Assembly: GCA_006384855.1 (NCBI GenBank)
Contig: VCJN01002475.1
Location: 62,001 to 126,000 of the forward strand
From: Tetraselmis striata
Lineage: Eukaryota; Chlorophyta; Chlorodendrophyceae; Chlorodendrales; Chlorodendraceae
Reading direction: 5' to 3'
DNA length: 64,000 bases
Positions within the stretch are counted from its first letter, which is position 1, and each line of letters starts with the position of its first letter. Under the pieces are notes generated by a model, which saw nothing but the letters and a program-made list of their open reading frames with translations, ran no database searches and was not told where the DNA came from. The position numbers and the translations under genes were made by a program. Shown here one piece after another: positions 31,225-43,007 of the stretch.

Positions 31225-33181
31225 ATGTCGGCGGGCGGGAGTGGGGCGGATGGTGAGGAGATTGATATCCCGGCATGGCTCGCCGACAACGCCGGCCCGA
31301 TCGCTGGCCAGCTCAGCACCGGAGCGCTCTTCGGCTACTGCTCTGGATTCGCCCTGCAGAAGGCCGGCTCGTACGCCCGCCAAACCCGTCCTGCACACAT
31401 CCGTACCCCTTTCTTCTTGAAACCAGCTGGTCTCCCAAAGAGGACACGACCGGAGTGGACACCGCCTCGGGCGTAGGCGTGCACGGCTAGTCGTCTGACA
31501 GTAGCGCGGCGCGCCTTTCGCGACCCCCCCTGCGTGATCAAGCCAGGGGCTCTAAAAAGCCGCCAGCGAGGGCTTGGTTTAGGCTAGCTAGATGTTTGAG
31601 TCCTTACTTTGCACTAGTCTGCAAGAATCCCTGCACACTGCATTTCAGGTTCCACGCGAGCCCCCTCCCTCCCTTGTCCTTTTCCGACATCCCGATGGCA
31701 AGTAGCCAACCTATGGCTGACCATATGGCATTTGCTGGTTGGCCTGGCTTGCCACTACAGCGTGGCCGCTGTGATGGTGGGCGCAGGCTTCACATTCCTT
31801 CAAGGCCTGGCATACTATGGGTGCGGCTCTCGCACTTGTCACCACGCGCTGACATGATGCCCCTGCCGGGAGCCCAAGGTGCCCATGCTACCCGCTTGCT
31901 TGTCTGGCTCAACGTTCTTGCTGTCTTTGCAGATACATTGACGTGAACTGGAGGAAAGTGGAAGGCGACCTGCTGTCCAGGCTTGATTTTGACGGGGACG
32001 GTGAGGTGAGTTATGCACGTATCCTGTGCTCTGAGCCCCACCCCCCCCCCCCCCCCCCCCCTTTGTGCCACATTTTGAAATGTCGAGTGTGATCTGTTCA
32101 TGAGCTCACCTGCTGACAGTGTGGTTATGGTGCTTCAGATCACAGTCAAGGATGCACACGCTGCGTTTCAGCACCTCGAGAAGGTCCTGCTATTCAACCT
32201 GCCGGCTGGCGCTGGATTTACCTCAGGTAAGGTGGTGGTCGCATACCTCTCCCATGCCACTGAGCACTCCGAGCTGCCTTGCGTCCCAGACCTGGAAGCT
32301 CGCGCATATACCGTAGCATTTACACTCACACTTTGGCGCGCTGAGCGTGCTGGCGCGTTTTTGCTGATCACTAGGTCTGTTGTATGGCATGGGGGGCCAC
32401 GTGAGGACTGCCAGCAAGGTTGGTCTGGCATATGGTGTGGGCGGGCACCTGCTCAGGTAGGTGCAATTGTGCCTCATGTGCCCTGCTCAATGTATGATCA
32501 TTTCCTGCCTGGAGTGCCAGCTTGCGATCTACTGCTTAAGGTATTATCATTTCCATGTCTGGGGGGCGGAGAGGGGTCTGACATGGACGGGGAATCTCCA
32601 GGGGTGTCGCGGCAACGACTGCACCAGCGCTGATGTCACTCCCGTACGAGGTGTATGGCAAGGCACGGATGTTTGTCGAAGATAAGATGGAGCCGATGGA
32701 GAAGAAGCTTGATATGTTCAAGTATGGCCCGGCGCTGGGAGCATACATGGCTTTGCCGCCTCTGGGGGAATGGGATGCGCCTTCCCTTGGCACCCCAAGG
32801 TCGTGGGGTGTCTGAACGTGGCGGGGTGCGTTTGACAGGGCGGAGGTTGATGGCAAGGGCTTGCGGGAGCTGCGGGAGATGGAGGCCAGAGTTCGGCAAG
32901 AGGCGGCTGCGCAGGCCAGCGCCTCGCAAAGCCTCCTAGCAGGTGACCCCCCCCTTCGTGCTCTACGGTGTATGTGCACAATGCATGCGGCGGTGGGTGT
33001 GCCCCCCCCCCCCCCCCCCCCCCCTTCTAAAACCCTAAAACCCCGGGGGCCCCCTTCACTCCACAACGCCGCCTGCACTCCATAACAGTTGCTTGGGCTA
33101 CCCACAGATGCCAAGCTGGCGATGATTGAGCAGTACAAGCATCAAGCCAAGAACAGCAAGCCGTGGTACCGCTTCTGGTGA
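31225..33181 (+). CDS. FUN14-domain protein with EF-hand loop and C-terminal extension
   Basis: Eight exons with GT/AG borders: 31,225-31,370; 31,761-31,820; 31,933-32,005; 32,139-32,226; 32,375-32,456; 32,602-32,799; 32,839-32,942; 33,108-33,181. They total 825 nt, 274 residues, and all phases close. Residues about 28-135 match the FUN14 family: GYCSGFALQKAG, VAAVMVGAGFTFLQGLAYYG, YIDVNWRKVEGD, then GAGFTSG. FUN14 proteins are small membrane proteins; FUNDC1 is a mitophagy receptor of the outer mitochondrial membrane. Residues 87-98 (DFDGDGEITVKD) form a canonical EF-hand loop. If exon 5 is not spliced at CTCAG|GTAGGT, a TAG at 32,458 gives a 150-residue protein, the usual family length. The longer form adds about 124 residues with a charged helix (LRELREMEARVRQEAAAQ). 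Which form is made cannot be told here. Confidence 0.8.
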
Positions 33182-33630
33182 GAGGCCAAGATGCCCATTA
33201 GCTTGTAGTACTGTGCAGTAAAGCTGGGCGTTGCGTCACTGGGCAGCCACATGCAAGGCACGGAGGTCGCCACCCTGGCACCATTGTCCAGCTAAGAAGA
33301 TGTTAATAAATCCTGTCATTGGCATGCCCTACCGTGTCTGGAATATTCATGTGACATGCGCCATGAGACCATGGAGGTCCAGAGCACTTGTGAGCGCTTG
33401 TGCATATTTGGTTCAGTTCACCATATTTCCACGACACGCTATTTGGGCTGTTTCGAGGATATCCAATCGCCCATGTGTGTGGGCAAGATGGAAGCGCTCA
33501 CCATACCCAACTGCTGTTATTCCATATTGAATGAAGGTGTTGATTGGAGAAACCCCGCCCTCAGATGTTTCCAGGGTTTAACATCCACTCCGTCATGTTA
33601 CATGCACGATCTGGCAGTCCGCCTCGTCTC
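33182..33630. other. Convergent intergenic spacer
   Basis: Lies between the FUN14 stop and the end of the minus-strand lipoyl-like gene, so it holds both 3' UTRs. No TGTAA signal was clearly placed. Confidence 0.4.
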
Positions 33631-34226
33631 TCATTCCGGTTGCATGTCGGGCAGCACACGGTCGCAGTACACACGTATTAGCCAGCTACTCGCATCGCCC
33701 GCTTGGATCGCTTCCTCATTCACCTCAGCGATCTCCCCGCAGCAGGGCGCTGCGAAGTCCTTGCGAGTGTCCCCCTCTCCTTCCAGCATTGCCCAAACAC
33801 GGCCCGGCGCCAGGATTGACCCGACAGGCGCCACGTCGATGAAGTGTAGCCCTGATGGTGCAGCCCCACGGCATACCCCAACCTCCAGCAGCTCCTCATC
33901 GGAGCCTTCCTCCATACGCTGCAACCATACTTGCCGCAAAGGGTCTACAAATCTGCCTCCACTGTCGCCAGGCATGCCACCAAACTGCTGGCGGCCGTTC
34001 TGCAGTGACATATGCATAAATGCATAAATGCGGTGTCAGTGGCTTCGGGAATGGGGTGGAGAACGCAACGAGGGGAGCGCTTGAGCGTGTGGCCGTCGTA
34101 CTTGTCTACCGGGACGATTGGGCATTCCTCACTGCGCCTGTTACCTGTGCCAACAATGGGTATTCGAAGCTGCACGCCGGGGTCCTCGGCACTCGAGACG
34201 CCAGAAGTCGACCTGCTGGTCGCCAT
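33631..34226 (-). pseudogene. GcvH/lipoyl-domain-like protein, split by an 8-bp duplication
   Basis: From ATG 34,226 the frame runs to about 34,029, then is lost at two tandem copies of TGCATAAA (34,013-34,020 and 34,021-34,028). Counting one copy instead of two puts the upstream frame in register with the open frame ending at 33,631, giving about 195 residues. The C-terminal half looks like a glycine-cleavage H-protein fold: LLEVGVCRGAAPSG, HFIDVAPVGSILAPG, AAPCCGEIAEVNEEAI, SSWLIRVY. H-proteins carry lipoate on a Lys in an E-S-V-K segment; here the aligned segment reads EGEGDTRK and the Lys is not in place, so a lipoate-carrier role is doubtful. The N-terminal half is unrecognised. The duplication may be a real mutation, an allele or an assembly error. 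Confidence 0.5.
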
Positions 34227-35666
34227 ACTGCACTTCGCATATTTCGGGACTCGCGCGCTGATACCAAGTCACTAAGACACTAACGTATGTGGGCTCAGCG
34301 GTTCCATACTACTCCAGGGTGTTGAAACCACTGACACTGGCAGAGGATACGCAGCGACCGAGGTAGTAATATGACGCAATCCGCGATATGCACGCTGCAA
34401 GGCAAGTGGTAGCAGGTAATCCTTGCAGGGATTCTCCTGCTGGCGGTAGCGCCTCGAATGTTGTGCGTGCTGCCATATATTAGAAAGTGTCGCGCAACAT
34501 ATGTGCGAATACTATGCACAAGCGAAAATATGATTATTCTATGATGGTCGCAGATTAAACACGCATAGGTAAACACGCAGATCAAACACGCCATATAAAT
34601 TAAAACAAAACCGCCTGAGCCGCCGAGAAGCGTCCGATTGCTGTACCGGTACCAAGGAATTCAGGCGCGCACCTGCTGCCGCCGAGAGCGCGGGCTTCCC
34701 GCGCGTGGTCGTCGCCGTCAGTCTTCCGGCAGTCTCCGTGCCGCTGAAAACGGCGCAGGCGGCGGACCGGTTACAGTACTGACGGTGGCGGCAGCTCGGC
34801 GCGCATAGTAGTCCTCTACTTTTCCCTCTTCCGACTGCTGAGTACCGCACCGTACGACCACGACCCGGTCGCCCCGTGCGCAATAGCCAGCCGACCAGCC
34901 TGCAAGAAGCCCCGCCCCCGTCACAGAAAGGAAGCACCACGCTGCACGAGCCGCCGACTTGTGAGCCGCCCCTTCTCCGCGCTGCCCGGCTGCCGGGGCG
35001 GTGCTTTACTGCCCGAGGCCCACCCGACCCGCCTGATATCCCCCCCCCCCCCCCCCCCCCGCCCCTCCCACTAGCGCCCTAGCTAGCAAAGCAATTTACA
35101 CCGCAGGCGTGACTCTCACACCCACGCACGTCACCGGCAACAATTGCTGCTGTACCGCCGAGGCCACCGCGCGCGCGTAGTCCTCCGAGCCGCTGCCGCA
35201 GTCCCCCCCCCCCCCCCCCCCTCTTACCGCCCAGCTGCCCCCCCCCCCCCCCCCCCCTCAACCCGACCCCACGCGCTGCCCCAACCCCGCCGCCCTGTGC
35301 CCTGTCGTCCCGTTCGTGTGCTCTGATCCCGGGGACCGCCGTCCGCCCGGAGGGAGGGGGGCCGGGGGGGGGGGGGGGGGGGGGGGCGGCGACTCGCCTT
35401 GGCCGGGCGTGTGGCGCTGCTAGGGCAGGCGGTGATCACGCTAAGGCCTGGCTTGTTGTATGTCCCCATATTTGGCCCCCCGGGGGGGGGGGGGGGGGGT
35501 TCCGCGAACCAGCTGGACAGACAGCCCTGCTGCTCTGCCCCTAGGCCTGGCCGTTAAAGTGCCTCGCTACTCTCTGTTAACTTGCCGCTGTTGCCTCAGG
35601 CTCTCAACCCCCCCCCCCCCCCCCCCCCCCCGGCTTGTCTCCCGGTGCAGGCTCGCCCCCGGCACG
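34227..35666. other. Divergent intergenic region rich in C and G runs
   Basis: Holds the promoters of the minus-strand lipoyl-like gene and of importin alpha. From 35,041 there are six runs of about 17-24 identical C or G (near 35,041, 35,204, 35,238, 35,363, 35,480 and 35,609). No gene recognised. Confidence 0.5.
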
Positions 35667-38508
35667 ATGAACCGCCCCGACATGTCCGCCCGCCGCAAGG
35701 GCAAAGGCTTCAAGAAGGGCATTGACCAAGACGAGGCCCGCCGCAAGCGCGAGGACAACATCATCGAGCTGCGCAAGAACAAGCGCGACGAGAATGTGAT
35801 GAAGAAGCGCACGGGCGTCATCTCGGACGCCTCTGCCATGGCGCCCACCGGCAGCAGCGCCACCGCCAACCAGTCCGTCGCGCAGAAGGTGAGGGTCTCA
35901 GAAATGCCGGACAGGGGTGCCCTGCAGCCCTCTGTGGCTCGGACGTAGCCGATACAGGAAGAGAGGAGGGGGGGGGGGGGGGGGGCATCTGGTGTAGTGC
36001 CCCCAAGATAACGCGTGTGGTGTTCCCTGGCACAAGTGGGCATCATAATCAATTGAGATGCGATCACCTCCTATCCTGAATAGTCCAAGGCTTAGCCAAG
36101 ACTCATCCCTGTGGACAGGATGTGCCTTACCTATCTATGGCTTGTCTGTAGCTTACGGCACCATGTACTTGGGTTCACATGTCCCACCACATTCTGAACC
36201 ATTTTTCAGCATAGCGTGGAGATTTCGTGCTTTGCTTGTGGCATATTCTGATTGATGCCTAGATATACACCTGTTGCCCCTCCTGTGACGGGGTCATGCG
36301 AAATGGAATAGCTAACCCAAGGGCGTTTCTTTGTTATTTAAGTAGGCACCATGTTAGGAGTTTGCTTATACTCCCTTTTGTAGCTGAGGACAGGGCTAAT
36401 CCCCCCCCCCCCCCCCCCCCCTCCCATTCCCGGATCACCGATTGCAGCTGGAGAGCCTGCCCGCCATGGTGCAGGGCTTGGCGTCGACAGACCCCCAGGT
36501 GCAGGTGGAGGCGACCATGCAGTTCCGCAAGCTGCTTTCCATCGGTGCCCCCCCCCCCCCCCCCCCCCCCATGTGTCTTGCACTGGCGCCCTGATGATAC
36601 ATGCCGTGGTGGAAATGCTCACCCTGTCTGAGGCTGACTCCTGTCACCGCGCTGGTCGCCTACGCAGAGCGCAACCCGCCCATTGAGGAGGTCATCCGCC
36701 AGGGCGTCATCCCCCGCTTTGTGGAGTTCCTGCAGAGGGCGGAGTTCCCGCAGCTGCAGGTGCGCCACAGCGGGGGATGAGAGCGCCACAACTCAACCCA
36801 GATCGCCCCACGTGCCTGGCCTCGCCAGTATGCTGATCCTGACCTCAGCTGACCTCGCGCTGCCCCCGGTCCTCCGCCCCTGCACAGTTTGAGGCGGCAT
36901 GGGCCCTGACCAACGTTGCGTCCGGCACCTCGGAGCACACCAAGGTCGTCATCGACAACGGCGCTGTCCCCATCTTTGTGCAGCTGCTGCTGTCGCCTAA
37001 CGACGACGTGCGCGAGCAGGTGAAGAGCCACATGCCCCCTCCCCCAATCCAGAAGAAAAAGAGCTACCCGTTTCTTTGTTATCCCTCTACCTTGCCGGCG
37101 AGCCCGGCTTACGACCTCTCTTGACGCAGGCTGTCTGGGCGCTGGGCAACATCGCTGGCGACTCGCCTGCGTGCCGCGACCTGGTGCTCAACTACAACGC
37201 GCTGCCACCGCTGATGGAGCAGCTCAAGGACGGCTCCAAGATCTCCATGCTGCGCAATGCCACCTGGACCATGTCCAACTTCTGCCGCGGCAAGCCGCAG
37301 CCCAACTTTGAGCAGGTTCGGCGGCGCTATGCCCTCGAGCCCCGCCCCTTCCTGAGCATCTGTCTGTGCTCTGACCCTCGATGCGGTACTTGTCAATGCT
37401 GTGCAGACCAAGCAGGCGCTGCCCACCCTCGCCCGCCTGGTGTACTCGGAGGACGAGGAGGTGCTGACAGACTCTTGCTGGGCGCTGAGCTACCTGTCGG
37501 ACGGCACCAATGACAAGATCCAGGCCGTGATCGAAGCCAACGTGTGCCGGCGCCTGGTGGAGCTGCTCATGTATGCGCCCCCCCCCCCCCCCCCCCCCCG
37601 CCCCTGCCCACCCCTGCCAAAGAACCTCACCACTGCTGCCCTGAGAATCATCTACGTCACAGACCCCCCCCCCCCCCCCCCCCCCCGCCCTTCGTGAACC
37701 TCTCCTGCGCGCATAAGTGGTTGATAATGCGTTGCTGATGTGCTTGCCTCTTGCCGGCTGCAGGCACAACGCGCCCCCCGTCATCGTGCCGGCGCTGCGC
37801 ACCGTGGGCAACATTGTGACAGGCGATGACATGCAGACGCAGGTAGTGGTGAATTGCAACGTGCTGAGCTGCCTGCTGGCGCTGCTGCAGTCGAGCCATA
37901 AGAAGAGCATCAAGAAGGAGGCGTGCTGGACCATCTCCAACATCACCGCCGGCACGAAGGAGCAGATCCAGGCGGTCATCGACACGGGCATCATCACGCC
38001 ACTGGTGCACCTGCTTGCCACCGCGGAGTTTGACATCAAGAAGGAGGCGGCGTGGGCAATCAGCAACGCGACGTCGGGCGGCACGCACGACCAGATCAAG
38101 CACCTCGTGGAGCAGGGCGCCATCAAGCCGATGTGCGACCTGTTGACGGTCAACGACAGCCGCATCGTAACGGTGGCGCTCGAGGGTCTGGAGAACATTC
38201 TCAAGGTGGGCGAGAGCCTGAAGGAGCAGGGCCTGCACCCCTCCAACCCCTTTGCGGACATGGTTGACGAGGCGGAGGGGCTCGACAAGATCGAGGGGCT
38301 GCAGAACCACGAGAACCAGGACATCTACGAGAAGGCGGTCAAGGTGCTGGAGAACTACTTTGACATCGACGACGGGCTTGACGAGAACCTGGCGCCCGGC
38401 ATGGATGAGGGCACGGGCACCTACCAGTTTGGCATGCCCGTGGACGGCACCGCCCAGCAGGGAGGCTTTGTGCCGCAGGGCGGCTTTGACTTCAACAACA
38501 TGAGCTGA
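35667..38508 (+). CDS. Importin subunit alpha (karyopherin alpha), complete
   Basis: Seven exons: 35,667-35,888; 36,448-36,544; 36,668-36,759; 36,888-37,019; 37,130-37,315; 37,407-37,570; 37,764-38,508. They sum to 1,638 nt, 545 residues, with all GT/AG borders and phases consistent. Exon 1 encodes the basic importin-beta-binding domain ([19 protein letters not shown], then [13 protein letters not shown]). ARM repeats follow with the family signatures [104 protein letters not shown] and [15 protein letters not shown], whose Trp/Asn ladders hold classical nuclear localisation signals. The acidic C-terminus binds the export factor CAS. It carries cargo with importin beta through nuclear pores. 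ATG 35,682 is an alternative start five codons later. Introns 1, 2 and 6 contain long C or G runs. Confidence 0.97.
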
Positions 38509-40420
38509 AACGGGGAGCGCCGCCACGGGACGCCGCCTGCGCTCCACTACCTCCGCGCCAAGCGTCTCGTACATTACTCCTTGACGACAGCGCCACCGAA
38601 ACAAGGCACTCCATCCGGTGCAACTTACTGCACATTCTCCCAAGCCCTACGCAGCATTGGGGGCAGCCCACCCTCACCAACTTACTCGGGTGACCTTCCC
38701 CCGTTACCCCTCACGACACGTGCCAACCATCGGCACATAGACCAGAATAAGCACGACGATGACCCTCACGCCAGGCGCTCCTGCAGTGCGCTTGTCCGCG
38801 AGGGTCGTCCGCGACACCAACGAAATAATATTTTGACCGTAACTTCGCACTCACTAGCATCAGGATCTGAGCGACCCTAGACCCAGCATCACCGCATTAG
38901 ATGACAGACCCCCCCCCCCCCCCCCCCCTGCACCGCACCGCCCGCGCCACCTCCTGGGCGTCATACTGACCGCACACGCTGATTGCGTACTGCAAATCTC
39001 ATACACGCTCTCGCTGCCCGCTGCGCGTCACTTGTCAAGCTAACCAGGCCACGGCCAGAGTGTAAACAAGCATATTGACAAACATCTACCAGCATGCAAC
39101 TGCAAGCCAAGCCATCGTGTGACCCCCTAATGGTGTGCAGGTGCCGCTTGCCGCAGTTACTGGGTGTGGTCACTATTGAAATAGTGCAATAATTACCATT
39201 CCTGCCACTGGCCAATATGAATAAGAATATAATTGCAAATCATCTACGGGTGCCGACGTACCTTTCATAACGCTAAGAATATAGGGTTTTTATTCATGCA
39301 ACCTATTAGAGTTGATGCAACCTATGAAAACCTTGCTATACGGATACCGACACGATTCTTAAAACACTGATGCGAACAAGAACCGGCTACGCCTGCCAGC
39401 GGTCAAATGTAGGCGAAGGTATATCGGGACTGCTAGCGGCTGCTGTTCTTCTTAGTATAGTTCCAGAATGGTTCTGTCTACATCTGAGCTCTGGCAGGCA
39501 TAGCAGGTTATTGTACTCGCAGTTTGTTTATAACTGCGCCGGTACCTGAAGAAAAAGCTGAGCACGTAACCGCGAGGACTACCGGTAAAATACAAGAAGA
39601 TCTGTCTACCGAAGTACAATACAAGAAGATTGGTCTACCGAAGTACAATACAAGAAGATTGGTCGACCGAAGAATGCAAATATAGTTGGTAGGCAATTGG
39701 CGCTGCTTTGCATTGTACATCATACCTGCATAATATATGATAAGTTGCACTTAGTGCATATATTGACGATGCAGCTCTAATCCGAATTCGACCCTCAAAA
39801 ATAGGCAGCGGATGTCCACTTGTGGTGTGCTGCAATGACTGTTGTCTAACATAATTACCGCCTGTCGCTGCAGGGTGTGCAGAACGCCGCACGCAATGGC
39901 TGCGAGAGTACAATAGCAGACTATCGCGAATAGGTTGACTATCGCGCTCAGATATATAAATAGATCACAGCAACTGACTTCTGATGAATCAGTAGCCACA
40001 TACTTCATATAAGCATCTACCGCAAGGCAAGAGAGCTTGGGCGAAGAAGTGGGCAAGAATGTTCTTGTTTACATCAGGATTGCTTAATTGGTAATGGGGA
40101 CGAGTTTATATACACATGTACAGGTTCACATTGGTAAAGGAGCTCTTAGGTATGTACAGCCACGAGGGACAGCAGCCGCCACTTGCCGCTCTCATCGCTA
40201 CCAGCACATCGCTTCCACGTTTGTGGCGGAGCCACGGAAACGTCATACTGCTGTCGATCAGTCGGAGTGAGGGGCCGGATGCTGCCGGCCGCAAGGCCTA
40301 TACAGGCTACATTATCGCAGCTGGGCAAGCGCATGGCATCAGTCACCCAGCACCTGTGTTGTAGGGAAGTGTGCGAGGACGGGACAGCTTGAAGTCTCTT
40401 GAGTCTTGCTGTCTGCATGC
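38509..40420. other. Convergent spacer without recognised gene
   Basis: Follows the importin stop and ends at the stop of the minus-strand secreted protein. It contains a run of about 19 C near 38,910, AT-rich stretches at 39,200-39,360 and the 29-bp tandem repeat at 39,589. Confidence 0.5.
39589..39672. repeat. 29-bp tandem repeat, 2.9 copies
   Basis: The unit AATACAAGAAGATTGGTC plus TACCGAAGTAC occurs at 39,589-39,617, 39,618-39,646 and 39,647-39,672 with few changes. Confidence 0.9.
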
Positions 40421-41908
40421 TTACGGGCGCCGGGCGCAGCCAGGGCAAATGGGAGCGCACACCCTGTCGACATTGCGGCGGAAGATGGCGCGCGCCTGCT
40501 CCGTCGAGCACACAGAGTTTCCTTCGAACAAGAGGCGGGCGCAGGGCTCCGTCTGCAGGGCGAACTGCGGCGCAGCGTCGGAGCACGAGCTCTGCGCCAG
40601 GTCGTCGCATGCGCGGTTTAGGGCGGCCTCGGCGCGGTTGACAGACAAGGGAGATATCGCCTGGCATTCAGCAAACACAGCCGAGCAGGCAGCCATGCCG
40701 GCGGCCTCGCCGATGGTGGCTCCATCGCACACGCACTGCTCGAGGCCGAAAGGCAAGTCGCCCACGCAGCCCTTGTTGCTCTGGTCCGACTCTCCGTGAG
40801 GGCGCCCGCTGGCGACGGCAGAACTCTCGTCCGAGAGATAAGCTCCGTCGGCGGGCTGCTGCTGATCGCCGAAGTGCTGCTGGTACATGGCCTCGTCGGA
40901 GTCCGTGGCCGGGTACACCTCGTCGGCAGCCCCGTCGACGGGGTACACGACGTGCTCGTTCTGGCCGGGCTGAGAGTAGTCGACCTCGCCGTCAGCGACC
41001 TCCATGGTGTAGATATTCTTCGGAGCTGGGTGGCCACCCTGCTCGTAGGTGGCGCTGGCGGGGTTCTTTGTGGCAGCAGGCTCGTAGGCGGGGTCCTGGT
41101 CGTAGTGGGCAGGCGCCGAGGTCTGGGGGGCGGCGTAGTCGTCGCCGTCCTTAGCCGGCGCGTCGTAGCCCTGCTCCAAGGGCACGTCGACGTGGCAGTC
41201 GGGGCACAGCGGCTCGCAGGTGCGCTTCACGCTGCCGTCCAGGATGGACTCGGCCTCGGCGGCCGTGCAGCTGCCGGCACCTTGCAGGAGCGCCGCGCAG
41301 GTGGGGTTGGACCACGCAAGCTGCTTGCCGGTGAGGAGGCAGGAGGAGGAGGTCAGGCTGTCGCAGGCCTTCTGGATGGCGTCCAGCTTCGCGTCGGGCG
41401 GGGCAGAGAAGGCCGTGAATGGGCCTCCACACTGCGAAAACACAGCCGAGCACGCGGCGAGGCCAGCAGCTTCACCGATGGCGGCGCCCTCGCAAACGCA
41501 GTTCTCGAGGCCGAAGGGCAGGGCGCCGAAGCAGCCGCGTGTAGGCTGGGGCGTCGTGGGCTCGGGGTTGTAGTGCGCGGCTGTAGGGGAGGGAGTAGGG
41601 GCGTATGTCGGTGCATAGGTGGGGGCGTAAGTGGGCGTATAGGTCGGGGAAGGAGTGGGGGCGTAGGTCGGCGATGGTGTTGCTGGCATGGGGCGGTAGT
41701 AACCAGGGCCGAAAGGTCGGCCCACCGGGCGGTATCCATAGCTTGGCGGCGGTGCCGACGGCGCGCTGCTGCCGGGCCAGCCCCATGATGTGCAAGTGCG
41801 AACACCCGTTATAGGATTCCAGTAGCACAGCGCGTCCGCGCTGCCCATGAGGGCCATCAGCGCCAAGAGCACGCCGAGGCAGTGCAGCACTGAGTGCTGG
41901 CGAGACAT
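40421..41908 (-). CDS. Secreted protein with two homologous Cys-rich domains
   Basis: One uninterrupted frame of 495 residues from ATG 41,908. Residues 1-26 form a signal peptide ending SADA before LCYW. A Trp/Cys segment and a Pro/Tyr-rich stretch lead into tandem TYAPTPSPT and TYAPTYAP units (about 79-110), like the Pro-rich rods of algal wall glycoproteins. Two domains of about 113 residues follow at 125-238 and 380-492. Each begins GC(F/V)G(A/D)LPFGLE(N/Q)CVC and continues GEAAG(L/M)AACSAVF, with matching cysteines through a C-terminal C-x3-C-x2-C. They are separated by an acidic Gln/Tyr/Asp-rich linker. It probably acts in the wall or extracellular matrix. The domain is not a family I can name. 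Confidence 0.8.
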   Translation of the reverse strand: MSRQHSVLHCLGVLLALMALMGSADALCYWNPITGVRTCTSWGWPGSSAPSAPPPSYGYRPVGRPFGPGYYRPMPATPSPTYAPTPSPTYTPTYAPTYAPTYAPTPSPTAAHYNPEPTTPQPTRGCFGALPFGLENCVCEGAAIGEAAGLAACSAVFSQCGGPFTAFSAPPDAKLDAIQKACDSLTSSSCLLTGKQLAWSNPTCAALLQGAGSCTAAEAESILDGSVKRTCEPLCPDCHVDVPLEQGYDAPAKDGDDYAAPQTSAPAHYDQDPAYEPAATKNPASATYEQGGHPAPKNIYTMEVADGEVDYSQPGQNEHVVYPVDGAADEVYPATDSDEAMYQQHFGDQQQPADGAYLSDESSAVASGRPHGESDQSNKGCVGDLPFGLEQCVCDGATIGEAAGMAACSAVFAECQAISPLSVNRAEAALNRACDDLAQSSCSDAAPQFALQTEPCARLLFEGNSVCSTEQARAIFRRNVDRVCAPICPGCARRP

Positions 41909-42166
41909 CTTGCTCTGGGGTCGTGAAAATGGGCGACGTATGTTGCGGTCGAAATATCGTCCACGGGTGCTGCCGTCGGATATGTCGCGGCCGGATGTCG
42001 CGTCGAGCAGATTTGCCGCGCGGGCGACGAGCAGTTTCGAGGTGGGCTACCGTCGAGGCGAGGAGAGAAAGCTCGAAGGCTAGGGCGCTGAAATGTGGGG
42101 AAACCGTCTGCGAATTTGTGGCAGCGGAGGTCGGGAGTGTGGTGGAATTACACGGGGCGTCGTGCC

Positions 42167-42177
42167 TTTTTATATGC
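42167..42177 (-). promoter_or_regulatory. TATA box of the secreted-protein gene
   Basis: Minus-strand GCATATAAAAA, about 260 bp upstream of ATG 41,908, in the only AT-rich patch of a GC-rich stretch. It would give a 5' UTR of about 230 nt. Confidence 0.5.
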
Positions 42178-43007
42178 GCGCGCAGTGTGGGCCGGTTGTT
42201 GCGTCTTGATGCGCTCGGATTGCTCGGCAGCAGAGCGCGCCGTCGCCATATCATCGATTAATCGGCTGATGCTGAGCGAGGCGCAGCAAGTGGCGCTGCT
42301 CCGGCCGGGTCGTAATCGGCGTTTACGGTAGCGACTATCCGCGCGCGGGGGCGAGGCGCGGTGTGACCGGTGTCCGACTGTCGGGGCGCAGCGCAGATGT
42401 ACAGGGTAGTCGCTGCTTGCGACTGTACGAGGGTGATGAGAACATGTGCTTGGGCGCCACTTGGAGGGCTCCGGTGCTTCGCAGTATGTTAGGCTTAGCT
42501 TCTGCAGCATCAGCGCGCGATATCATCACGCAAATTAAATAGAGTTAGTCAAATATCGTCCGAAACTTAGTATACTACTGACCATGTGCTATTTTCATCA
42601 TCATCGCGGGCTATTGCTCGGGTAGTCGTGCTCGTGCCTTCTACATTGAGCCTTTGGTGACGCGACAATTAAAATGAATGGTCGCTATCTATTTTAAACT
42701 ACAAACAGTAGGCGAACGCCGGATACGGCTACCATCTACACAGCGCTATGTATATCCATACAGGTGTATTATAACGGCCATGTGCAGCGTTCAGCCCTCG
42801 CGCCAAATTTGTCGAGAACGTCAAGAGAAACTAAGCTAACCAGCGCTCTCGAAATTGTCTTCGCGTAATAAACCTCCCGATCGGGGCCATATACCGCGTA
42901 TACCCTGCTACTCAAGCTCGCGAACGGCTCGCGAGTTCTCGTACCGGTATGCGAACGAATGCGAAAGTAAAACTAACACTACTATAAGGATACGGTCTAC
43001 GGCGGCG
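42178..43007. other. Spacer, no gene recognised
   Basis: Upstream flank of the secreted-protein gene, changing from GC-rich to AT-richer from about 42,530. No coding signature or repeat noted. Confidence 0.4.

Noticed and set aside
37224..38643. Long minus-strand open frames (328-366 codons) under importin alpha
   Set aside because: They lie antisense to well-supported importin exons and read through introns and C runs, with no recognisable motif.
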